Shown here piece after piece: positions 23,497-33,500 of a stretch of DNA of 64,000 bases. The first letter of the stretch is position 1. Each line of letters starts with the position of its first letter. The stretch spans positions 428,501 to 492,500 of the forward strand of contig CAJNDS010002306.1 of assembly GCA_905221605.1 (NCBI GenBank), given 5' to 3'. The position numbers and the translations under genes were made by a program. The stretch comes from Symbiodinium natans. Lineage: Eukaryota > Sar > Dinophyceae > Suessiales > Symbiodiniaceae. The notes below the pieces were generated by a model, which saw only the letters and a program-made list of their open reading frames with translations, did no database searches and was not told the origin of the DNA.

Positions 23497-26400
23497 TCCA
23501 CGCCGAGTGAGTTTCACCACTGCTTCAGAACGTGGAACGTGGGAGGCTTGGACGCTGAAGGCGACCTCGTCGACTACCTCGTGGCCACTTCTGAGGGGGA
23601 CCGCCTGGAATTCGTCTTCTTGCAAGAGATACCGCAACCAAAACAGGGGGAAATCCCCGCTGCACAAACAACGGCGAGTAAGAAAGGGCCGCGGCCTTTG
23701 GGCAAGCACATCCCCCTCTTGGGGGAAGAGAGCTGCCAAGCCCAGACCCTGCAGGACCATTTTCTCGTCAAAGCTTGGTCACACGCAGATTGGAGGAGCA
23801 CGGGCATTCTTCTTCGGCGACGAAATCTTCAAGGTTCACACACGGTGTTGGCATGTGGGGGGACCCTGGGACTCAGTTGGGCCAAAGTGCGCACGACGTC
23901 GTTGGGCGTGGTGGGGCTCATGTCGTGCCACCTGCCCCATTGGACTACATTGCAGCAAGCTGGAGAACTACTCCGCAACTGGTATGACTCGACCAAGCCT
24001 CTGCACGGTCTTTCTCGACTCGTATGTGGAGGTGACCTCAACGAAACATTGACACTGGGGGAGGGAAGGGGGGCCTTTGGGGGGGCCACCGCAAGAGCAA
24101 GAGGAGAAGTGGTGGCTGCTTTCTTCCAGGAGCTTGGACTGGTTTCCGCGGAGTCTAGCTGGGCCGCGCCAACCTACCACCCCTACAACGACCAAATGAG
24201 ACCACGCCGTTTGGACTACATCTTTGCAAAAGGCCTGTGCATGCTCGAGGCTGGCGTGCTAGAGGAGTCCAGGCATGAGATGTCCTCCGACCACGATGCA
24301 GTAGAGCTTCAGGTGGTGCAGCTCCCGCAAACTCGTGACCCCCGACCCTGTAAGCTGAGGAAAGGGGTGCCAGTGATGCCTGACAAAGCAGCAGCGCAGC
24401 TCCGTGCAACGGCCCCGCCTTCCGCGGGGGAAGGACTGCTGGTTGAGTCGGTCGCCAACCTTTCGCAGAGACTCATCGTGCCCAAAGAGTCTACGCGTTT
24501 CAGGGAAAGCGCGCACCTGGGAAGGCTGCGGCAAGCGGCCCAACGAACAGAAGGGGCAGCCTCGAGGGCGCTGTGGAAGGAGGTTCACTCTGTGCGGAAG
24601 AGTGAGAAACGTAAGTGGCTCAAGAGCCTCACGTTTTGGGCCACTAGAGGCAGCTGGGGGGCCTGGAGGAAGCTCTTTGGATCGGGGCCCCGTAAGCTAT
24701 GGGAACCCCGCCTGGCCCAGCGCTACGACAACTGGACCGACAACATGACGGAGTACCTGGAGGGGATCTTCTTCAGGGACAGTCTGGCCGAGAACGACGC
24801 TGCTCGAGATGAAGCGAGGCTCACCCTCGCGGTGATCCCGGCCCCTTTTTGCGGCTTCACCATGGAGGAAGTGCACAGGGTCATGGCCAAATGGAAATCC
24901 GGCAGGGCAGCAGGCCCAGATGGCATCACCTACGAAGCGCTGCGAATTATCATGAAGGACGAGGTGTGGGGGGGCTTTGTTTTGGAGGAGCTCAACGACT
25001 TCCTGAAACTGGGGTTCACGACAGATGACCTGTACTGCACGTCCACGTTCATGATGGCAAAAAAGGCGGAGCCGACATGGTGGGGGGACCTACGACCCAT
25101 CACCTTGTCTTCGGCCCTGCTGAAGCTTCTCAGCCAACTCACGCTGACTCGGGTGACACCGCTGCTGGGGACCACGCACGATCTACAGTGGGCGTCGCCC
25201 TCGAAGCAGCCCCTGGAACTGGCAATCGGCCTGGGGCGCATGCTCAGGGTGTGCGAAGAATGGAAACAGGAGACCTTCTTGGTCAAGATCGATATAAGGA
25301 AGGCCTTTGACAGCATCCGCATTCCGAGACTCCTGGCTTTCATAGCACGAAAGCTTGCCGCGCGCCCTAAGGAGGCGCGTTTGTTGATCGAGATGGTGTG
25401 CCACCTGGGGGTCCACGTGGAGTTTTTAGACCAACAGTTGCTGGTCAGACAAAGCAATGGAGTCAAACAGGGGGCCCCTGAGTCGCCAGTGCTATTCGCA
25501 GCACTCATCGCCGAGCTGGCAAATGAAGTGGCGGAAGAGTTTAACATGGCCAAGCCGCAAGAGGAGCCAGGGTGGGAAATGCCCTTCAACCTGGCCACCT
25601 TCGCGGACGACATGTACCTCTGGCATTTCTGCCTGAGTCGACTGCAAGCCCTGCTCACAGCGGTGGAGCGCAAGGCGGCGGACAACGGACTGGACTTTCA
25701 GGGGGACAAGACCCAGGTGCTGACCAGCGTGGAAGGCGACAAGCGCACCCTCGTCATCGGGGGCAAGACGGTCTCCTTCCTGAAGCCGGGGACACTGATT
25801 CGTGTTCTGGGCACTCAACAGGGCTTCCGAAGGGGGCCCTCGGACATTGCGGCGGAGGTCAACGCCAAGATGCGCCAAGTCTTTTGGGCCCACAAAGCTG
25901 TTTTCGCGGGAAAGATGCCGCTCACCTGTAAGTGGGAAAGTTTCCACGCTGTTGTGAGGGGGGCCGCTTTATGGCAAGCGGCGGCGATGCCGCCGGGGCG
26001 CAACCTCTTGGCGGCCTTGAACACACAGCAACTCCGCCTAGTGCGGGTGATGGCAGGCCTGAGGAGGAAGCAAGGGGAGCCCTTTGTGGAATACGAGATG
26101 CGGAGCCTCCGGGTTTCACGCGCTCGGCTTCACCTCCACCAACAGGAACGCTTTTCCACCTTCGTTCTACGGCAGGTTTGGAGGTTGTACGGCCACGTGG
26201 CCAGACAGAACAGCCGGGCCAAACAACTCCTCAGGTGGAGGGGGCCGGTTTGGTGGAAGGCGGAGCAACAAAAGAGAGGGGGCCGCCGACACCCGGGCCG
26301 CTTTAATGCGGGCAGGGAGGTCCAGAACGACATCAACGCCTTCCTGGAGGTCGACGACTGGATGGAGGCTGCCCAAGACCGCAAAGCGTGGAAGCTCAAG

Positions 26401-26655
26401 GAGAGAGCTTGGGTGAAGTCCCAAGACCTCCCGTGGGCCTCCAACGCACAGGCGGCCCTTGAAGCTGAACTGGGGGAGCGCGCTGACGAGCAGCTGTCCA
26501 AAAAACTGGCTCAACGGCTCCAACTCCAGAACTTGGCCCCCAACAAACAGAAGAGGAAGAAAGCAAAGCCGCGGACAGGAGGTTCCCGGAAATGCAAAAG
26601 ACAGAGAACCGTGAAACCGACCTCCCTGATGCTGCAACCAGGGGGGGCGCCGTGA
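23497..26655 (+). CDS. LINE endonuclease / reverse transcriptase
   Basis: The frame is open from just after the TGA at 23494 to TGA at 26653. It begins FRTWNVGGL, the start of an AP-like (exonuclease-endonuclease-phosphatase) domain. The expected catalytic motifs follow in order: LQE, SCHLPH, GGDLNE, YHPYN with RRLDYIF, and SSDHDAV. The reverse transcriptase has AGPDGI, RPITL, KIDIRKAFDS, NGVKQGAPESPVLF and FADDMYLW; the catalytic Asp pair is at about 25606-25611. The C-terminal part has RLYGHVARQNSRAKQLLRW and WKAEQQKRGGRRHPGRF. The domain looks intact. There is no ATG in this frame until well inside the endonuclease (GLMSCH), so it cannot start independently with a complete endonuclease. 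Confidence 0.92.
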   Translation, partial: STPSEFHHCFRTWNVGGLDAEGDLVDYLVATSEGDRLEFVFLQEIPQPKQGEIPAAQTTASKKGPRPLGKHIPLLGEESCQAQTLQDHFLVKAWSHADWRSTGILLRRRNLQGSHTVLACGGTLGLSWAKVRTTSLGVVGLMSCHLPHWTTLQQAGELLRNWYDSTKPLHGLSRLVCGGDLNETLTLGEGRGAFGGATARARGEVVAAFFQELGLVSAESSWAAPTYHPYNDQMRPRRLDYIFAKGLCMLEAGVLEESRHEMSSDHDAVELQVVQLPQTRDPRPCKLRKGVPVMPDKAAAQLRATAPPSAGEGLLVESVANLSQRLIVPKESTRFRESAHLGRLRQAAQRTEGAASRALWKEVHSVRKSEKRKWLKSLTFWATRGSWGAWRKLFGSGPRKLWEPRLAQRYDNWTDNMTEYLEGIFFRDSLAENDAARDEARLTLAVIPAPFCGFTMEEVHRVMAKWKSGRAAGPDGITYEALRIIMKDEVWGGFVLEELNDFLKLGFTTDDLYCTSTFMMAKKAEPTWWGDLRPITLSSALLKLLSQLTLTRVTPLLGTTHDLQWASPSKQPLELAIGLGRMLRVCEEWKQETFLVKIDIRKAFDSIRIPRLLAFIARKLAARPKEARLLIEMVCHLGVHVEFLDQQLLVRQSNGVKQGAPESPVLFAALIAELANEVAEEFNMAKPQEEPGWEMPFNLATFADDMYLWHFCLSRLQALLTAVERKAADNGLDFQGDKTQVLTSVEGDKRTLVIGGKTVSFLKPGTLIRVLGTQQGFRRGPSDIAAEVNAKMRQVFWAHKAVFAGKMPLTCKWESFHAVVRGAALWQAAAMPPGRNLLAALNTQQLRLVRVMAGLRRKQGEPFVEYEMRSLRVSRARLHLHQQERFSTFVLRQVWRLYGHVARQNSRAKQLLRWRGPVWWKAEQQKRGGRRHPGRFNAGREVQNDINAFLEVDDWMEAAQDRKAWKLKERAWVKSQDLPWASNAQAALEAELGERADEQLSKKLAQRLQLQNLAPNKQKRKKAKPRTGGSRKCKRQRTVKPTSLMLQPGGAP

Positions 26656-26847
26656 CGTGGGGGCCGTGACTGCCTCCCCGTCCCACCTCGCCGTTTTTTC
26701 ACCTCGACAGCGGGGGTCTCCCAAGGAGCCCTCTTTGGTTAGCGGCAACGATCAGCGAATGACGCCTCGAGATGAGTTCGAAAGCCTAGGTCGTTGGAAA
26801 AATTTCAGTCCATGGGGGAGGCCACCGAGAACAGAGTGAGAGAGAGC

Positions 26848-29385
26848 CCTTGAAGTAAGTGAGATGACAGAGCCACAAGGGGGACTTCACCGCCACCGAC
26901 TCCGCAGCCGTCTTGGTCCCTGCCTGTGCCCTGCACCAACTTCGCCCCACCGCCTCCTTCTGTGCTACCTGGACATGGGGCTGCTCCTGCTGCTGCTCCG
27001 GCCGCTGCTGGGCATCCTGGTAGTGAAGGGGGCCCCCTGGAGCATTTGGAACTGGGACGACGCGGCGGACTACGGAGGGCAATTTCAAGGAGGCCGAGAA
27101 CGCGACCAACGAGAACACCAAGGACAACCGCACGGGGGACTACCACAAGTGCAGAGCGACGAGGACCAGACGGGGGGCTCACCAGGACAGCCGAGCCACG
27201 GAGGAGCCTAAGAAAGGCAAGGCCACGCGCATGGGGGCCAGCCAACAGGGAGGTCACCAACAAAGCCGCGGGAACCCCTCTACCAGCTCTGCCTCGTCGT
27301 CTACCTCCTGGGCAAGTGGGCCAACTACATCCGGGACTTCTGCGAGCTGGGGTGGCTGGTCTTCGTGGAGCACGTGGACATCGGGGGCCCAGCACAGACC
27401 GAGGCACGACGGGGGACAGGGACCAGTGCGACAAGAACGCAAAGCTCGCCAGTGGGCTGACTGGCAACAATGGGAACGGGCTTGGCACACGGAATGGAGC
27501 GAACTGGTCCGCCGTAGTGGCAGCACTCCGACGCCGGGGGCGGGTGAGGAATGGAGTGCCATGCTCAACCGCCATCGGCACCGGCCAAGACCCTGGCACG
27601 ATGGAGAAGAACAGCGAGACCCGGAGCAACGCGATCCCCCCGAGCCGGACCTTCCTGATCAACCGCAAGGGGACCAGCCTGATGGGCGAGGCCAACAGCC
27701 GGAACAATGCCAGCAAGCAGGACAAACGGAGGGGCCCAACAACGTAGTGAACGCGAACACGCCGCCGGACCTGGTGGAGGAGGCGGAGGATATCATTGAT
27801 GCCCTGCTGGATAGCCTGGAGCACCAGCCCACACAACATGAACGGCAACACCAAGAAGACGGACACGTGGCCAGCGAACACAAGGACGACAAGGAGGACC
27901 AGGCTCTGCTTCAATGGGGGCTGGCGGGCCGCCGCCCACCAGACACGGGGAACACCATGAACGACTACGCCAACGACCTGCCCGACGATGACGACCCGCC
28001 CGACTATGAGCACAAGGACGATGACCGCCAGAGCAAGAGCTATGGGGACGAGACCGCAGACGAAGGAGATGAAGTGGCATGGGTGCAAAGGACAAAGAGG
28101 AAGAGAGGAGATGGGGACCCAGAAAACCACACCGACTACACCGACCTCACCGAGAACGCGCAAGGGAGTGGGGGACCTCCTGAAGGCGAAGAACACAATC
28201 ATGGAGGACCACAAATCGGAGAAGGCGAGGGTGAGGCAGCGGAGACCCACGCCTGTGACGCGGACTGCGACCTGGAAGAGCAACAAAGGGTTGAAAGGGA
28301 GCTGGAAGAGGAGCGTGCGCTGCAAGACGAATGGGAACAAGACCGAGCTCTACATGAAGAATGGGTGCAGAAAACCATCGACGAGTACCACGCGGAAGAA
28401 GACGGCCGGGGGGCCAACCGACCGCCGGAGGGGACCGCCCAGATGCAGGCACACCAACAGCATCACCACGTGGCCGCGGTTACGATGGCTCTCAACCGAT
28501 GGATGGTGGGGGCCACAGCGACAGGCGGCATGGAGATTGAAGTGGACAGTGTGGTGAGCACTGCTCCTCGAGGAAGAGGGCGAGCCGACGTTGCACCTCA
28601 CCGTCCTCTACCAGATCATGTCCAGATGGCGACAAGAGCGCGCTTGGCGAAACAAGGCCGAGATAGAAACGATGGGGAGGATCTGGCAAGGATACCTGGA
28701 AACCCTGCATTCCAAGGGGGCCCGGTGGAAAGGGGCCAAGCTCATAGAGCACAACATGGAGGACGTGAAGGACCCGAGCCAAGCCGCGACAAGTAGGGGA
28801 GCGAACCTGGAGGGAGAGCAGACCCTCGTCGACCTGACGGAGGGGTCGGACACGCAGCAGGCTGGGGGCTTGGACGAGCAGGAGAACCACAGCGAGCGGG
28901 AGCACGCCACAACGGACGAGGAGATCGAGGTGGCCATGGACCTGGACACACACAACCTGCCGGAGACGCCACAACGTCTTGGAGGGGTCTGGACGGAGCC
29001 GGCCGAAAGACCAACAACGCCAGGGGGGCCGTGGCCGGTGAGGGCCCCAGGCTACTGGAAAAGACCGTGGCCCAACTGCCTCCTACGCCCATGGCGCCCA
29101 TGGCATCGTCCACGTCAACCCGGGGAGCCTTTCCGATACCAGCAGTTCCTCAAGGAGGCCATTGAGTGGAGGCACTTGGAGGCCCTGCGGGCGAGTGAGA
29201 CCGCCTCGGGGGTCCAACCAAGAGGGCGCCACGAAGGAGCGACTTCGTCCGCGGGTCCAGCTGGTCAAGAAGAGCGCCAGCCAGGAGGACAGATGCAGAG
29301 CACGCAAATCGACGCCCAAGACGATGCACAGGAGGAGGACGAGGGGGCCACTGAAGAGGATCAACACGAGGGGGTCGACAAGTGA
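26848..29385 (+). pseudogene. LINE 3' coding region, frame changes
   Basis: Coding-like text moves between frames. A Pro/Ala-rich part (TNFAPPPPSVLPGHG) lies in frame with the RT. A long part follows in another frame (about 27027-28554; WADWQQWERAWHTEWSEL, then very acidic). The last part, 28558-29385, is back in the first frame (LLLEEEGEPTLHLTVLYQIM, SRWRQERAWRNKAE). At about 28555 a +1 shift would join VDSVVS to LLLEEEGE. No known domain is recognised; Trp-rich and acidic stretches dominate. The shifts may be decay or, less likely, programmed. Confidence 0.5.
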
Positions 29386-29539
29386 GGGGCCTGAGTCTAG
29401 AAGAACCAACACCTTTCGTCCAAACAAACGGGATTACCAATGTGTAACAAACCCGTCTTTTCACCAAGACAGAGCAGCGGGCCAGCGTGGCCGGGGTTCC
29501 TCTCTCCTGGGGGGGGGGCCTCTTCGCTGGGTAGAAGAA

Positions 29540-29601
29540 GAGAGCGAGAGAGACAGAGAGATGGAAGGAGGGAGGGAGGGAGGGAGGGAGGGAGGGAGAT
29601 A
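29540..29601 (+). repeat. Purine microsatellite tail of the LINE
   Basis: GAGAGCGAGAGAGACAGAGAG passes into seven or so GGGA units. It follows CTTCGCTGGGTAGAA at 29522-29536. LINEs ending in simple repeats instead of poly(A) are known; the assignment here rests on its position after the last ORF. Confidence 0.65.
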
Positions 29602-29658
29602 GATCCAGACTTGCCGCTGCCTTTGCTGCCTTTGCCAGTCAACTGCCCGCTCCTTCAG

Positions 29659-30500
29659 GGCTCTCAATCCGAACTTGCCGGATCCATTGATGAGCATCGG
29701 ACCTATGACTTCAACGTTGTGCCTGCCAAAGCCCTCATGGACATCTTTCTCCACAAGGCAGCAAGTCATGCAGGTGAGTAAGCTCTGAAGCTGCCAAGAT
29801 ACGTTAAGAATCTCAGAAGTTGCACGTAGGATGTACCCCAGGCTAAGATCCGTGCCGCAGGCTACTTGTGCTTAAGTTTCTAAAGTAGACTGGAGCCCCA
29901 CTAAGCCCTCAAGAAGAGCTGAGGCTGACCCTTACCCCCAAAAGCTGCAAGCACCCCTGCGAAGGATGCGGAACTTCACCGACGGCTCTTCCACCCACGC
30001 TTGCTGACGCAGTTCCAGGCCAGACAGGGCTCCGGGTACGCAGCCAGACACAATTCGCGGCTCGGTGATCGCAGGCTCACGTTGGTCCGGCCACACTGTC
30101 CCGCATGTGATCACAAGGAATTGGCAACATGCCCAGTCCCACCATGGCCGTTACTTTGTAGCATTTGTAGCAGCTACGAGGCAAGACTCGAAGGTTGCGT
30201 CCAGAATTCTGATATTCTGTTCAGAGGCCATGCGAGAGATCCTCCTGGCCGGCGATACCAACAAGCTGGTGGCCGAGCTGACATTTGCATCTTGGACCCA
30301 AAAAAAACCCTTCCGTGCTGCCCTCGATTCTAAGGGGTTACTCGGGATGCTTTGAGAGCCTTCATGTGGAATCCCCTCTGCTGCTGGAAGCAAGCCAAGC
30401 CCGGACTCAGCGGAAGCGCTCCCCGACACAGGTTCGCATCAATGATTTGGCCGCACCCCCTGAGGCAGTGGACGCCCTGCACCTCGACAGAAAGTTTTTC
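29659..30500 (+). CDS. Copy 2: N-terminal cytosolic exons
   Basis: Exon 29659-29757 encodes YDFNVVPAKALMDIFLHK near its end (GC donor gcagca; a GT donor lies 16 bases further on). Exon 29966-30019 encodes DAELHRRLFHPRLLTQFQ (GC donor). Exon 30227-30286 encodes AMREILLAGDTNK then LVAELTF (GC donor). Exon 30432 onward encodes VRINDLAAPPEAVDAL. Joining HK to DAELH reproduces the uninterrupted copy 1 pattern ARDPDLH. Confidence 0.7.
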
Positions 30501-33500
30501 TTTGTGTTGGGGGGGGTGCAACTTGCAGCTCGTACCTTTATACCTGCAAGTTTTTAGCCTGCACATGCCTTCACCGCGAGGGTGTTTAAAGATGGGCTTT
30601 TGAGCACCGATTGCAGCGTTGGGCGCTTCAAAGGTTCTACATCGAACCCATGGTGGCCATACTCATTCTGGTGATCCATGCTTGCAACGGCTAGCCTGTC
30701 ACGAATGTTTCTTTTTTTCAGTTCTGAGGGTTTGCAGAGCTGCAAAGTTTGGCTTCTTGCGTTGTCTGCGGGGCATCGTAGCTTGGTGTGGACTTTCAAA
30801 GCACGGGAAAGAGACTGCAGTGAATGAAGGGTAGAGAAGCCTTGTGTCTTTGCAGGAATGGCATCATGATCGGCTTCCAGACTGATCCCAACTTCGAGCA
30901 TTGGTCCGGCTGGCCATACGTGGAGTTGATCTTCGTGACTGGACATGATCGAGAGACAAGACAAATCATGTATGGACTGTTCGTGCTTCACATTGCTGAT
31001 TAGGAAGCGGGTTTCAACTTCATGGGGCAGTAAATTACTGCCTTTGAGGTGGCCTGAAGGGTCGTAAGACGGACTTCTCTGGAAGTGGCAGAGGCAGCTT
31101 AACTTTAGGCCGAGCGCACTTGCCAAGCTCTCAGCATCATGCCCAGAACCGTTGTATCTCCGCAGCCCTTGTTGACGTCTCTGCCGCCAGTTCTGCTGAA
31201 CCATAAGCTGAACAACCCGAGGCCCTAAACTCAAGAGCCGTGCCGAAGCATTCCTATTGCTCAGAACTGAGAGGCTGAAACCCTCAAAAACCGCCCTCAA
31301 GAGGCCATCCTACTGGTACTGGAATGCTGCCTCAGAGTATGGCTGTCTGGCGGCCTTCGGGGCTTCTTCTGCTCAGCGGCACGCCGGCGGCACGTTCAGA
31401 TACGTTCAGCCTTCACAGGGTTTGGACTCCTTTGGCCCCCTGTTGAGCAGTAGATGATTATATTTATAAGGAATATTATAGTAGTATTGTACTGATATAA
31501 CACCATACTGTTACATGATCTTGCTTTGTTTGAGAGAAGTTCGGATGGGTGACTAGAAGCTGCGCGCCATTTTCTGCCGTAGCCAAGCTTCAAGCCCACT
31601 GACCAGGCACCATGACGAAACTAATATCATTAGTTGTATTGTTACTGTATTGCAAAAAAGAATAATGCTATTGTAGTATCATGCTACTTTTATACTGAAT
31701 TATACGATTATATGGTGATATGGTTTTCTTATATCATTCAAGAATGGCATCGTGGTATGGTGATGTTGTTATACAATGATGATATTCTATTGTCATATTC
31801 TATTAGCATCATAATGATATTTTTTGTGTTCGTCGGTTACTACCTTATTATGCTGACACATTTTTTGCAGTGCGACAATGACATTATGAGATTATATTTC
31901 ACTTGTATTCTTGCTGCATTAGGCTTCTTATGTTTCATCACCTTGTTATGCCATTAAGGACAATACTAGACCATCATATCATTGAGTGGGTTCAGGGTTC
32001 GACGGCCCCACGAGCTTGGTAGCCCTGGAATCTCACTGGCTGGCCTGCTCATGATACATTGGTAGAATGCTATATGAGCAAGAAAGTACTGCACTAAATA
32101 CAAAAAAGAATACAACAATATACAATGTCAGAGTAATGTTTAATATAGTAAACGTTAATGTGTTTAATCTTTGTAACATGAAAAATAATGTAATGTAATT
32201 TAAGAATGTACTGTTTTGGTACCGAGGCGTACTCTTACACAGATCGCGAGCTGATCATACTGTGGTAGTGTGATGTGAAGAAGTCCGTCAAAGAAATGTG
32301 TTTTGGTCGTCGGAGGGGGGGGTCTCTGGGCTCACCAAACTAAGGCTGAATTGCAGAAGTTTGCCCGAATGTTTTTGCCACCCATTTATTGTTGCTACTA
32401 CATGGATGAGTTTATGGATGCGGTTCCGGAAGCCTTTGATAATGGACATCGATCATGAACAAGGATTGCCGGGCCAGCCGAGCAGTTTTAAGTGCAAACC
32501 ACCCCTTTACTAGCGGGGGACCTGCACATGAGACAGATGACTTAGATTTGCCAAGCTGCAACGTTTGCAACTCAGGAGCGTTTGTGGAACGTGTTCGACC
32601 TCTTTCTGGTGTGCACTGCGGGTTCCTAAGAAACTTGAGCACGAATGCAGTTGCCAGTTGAATCCTGTTGACGTTGGAAGGTTCACCGTGCTAATGTACA
32701 AAGACGGGCGCATAGCCGCCGAAGAAAGCCCCCACACTCTGCCAACATGTCAAATGAATGCATGCCATCGTACATCAAGCTGTAACCGGAGTCAGGCCAT
32801 CACGGATGTGAGCTTCCAGCTCTTCATGCAGGACAAGCTTCACGTCACGTCATGCATCCACGACACCCTAGGCCTTGCTCGGGGTACGGCCAAACATGCT
32901 GCCCGCAATCAAGGGAACTGCAGATCTTGACGCGCAGCATTCGGAGATCCGATTTAAGACGCTGCTTTAAAACGAGGCAGAATGGTTCCGGTTCCGAAAA
33001 TGAGCCAAAGGCACCTCTTGTCCTAAGATGCTCTCTCAGGAGGGCTCAGACATGTTCGGCGCCTCTCTACTGCGCTTCTGCCGCCTCATCCGCCTGGTGC
33101 GTGTCGTGATGCCCAAGCTGCACTCGGGAAGTTTTGCCGGAGTGTCCGAGGTTTGGGTCTAAGTGACGAAGCGGAAGCCTTGCGAACTTGTCAACAAGTT
33201 TGTTGTTTGGAACATCTAAGCCGAAGTCTCAGCCCGTGTTCCTGCCTGCGTGTTGTTGTGTGAGAGTTGAGCTCAGCTCAGGAAAGTATTTCGCCTGAAC
33301 TACATGAAGGACAGCTCAGAGAGCAACCCTACATCTGAGAGCCATGCGTGCATCTGCATCCAACCATTAGGCCATGTCGCATCAAAGGCAAAAGTTCTCC
33401 TTGCTTTGTGACCGCTAGAACAGAAATTGATTCCGGGCTACAACGGCTACAAGGCATCCTACCCTAAACCCTAAACCCTAAGAGCAGGTTGGGGTTTCAG

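Larger units (their letters stand above)
22165..29601 (+). mobile_element. LINE-type non-LTR retrotransposon, nearly full length
   Basis: The element carries an ORF1-like region (22618-23496), an endonuclease/reverse transcriptase frame (23497-26655) and a 3' coding region (about 26848-29385). It ends in a purine microsatellite tail (29540-29601) instead of poly(A). No long terminal repeats were seen. The 5' boundary is uncertain; the 3' boundary is set by the GGGA tail, 57 bases before the first located exon of channel copy 2. An in-frame TGA and at least two frame changes suggest this copy is not autonomous. Confidence 0.8.

Noticed and set aside
26805-28340. 511-codon frame on the - strand
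   Set aside because: It is antisense to the LINE 3' coding region and is open because the + strand lacks certain codons in its GC-rich text. Its Val/Leu/Arg-rich sequence has no recognisable motif.
31539-31556. GGATGGGTGACT resembling a 5S rRNA segment
   Set aside because: The rest of a 5S rRNA sequence is absent on both sides.
31575-31594. Partial resemblance to the dinoflagellate spliced leader (CCGTAGCCA..TCAAG)
   Set aside because: The middle of the leader is missing and no gene or retrogene follows; chance similarity is likely.
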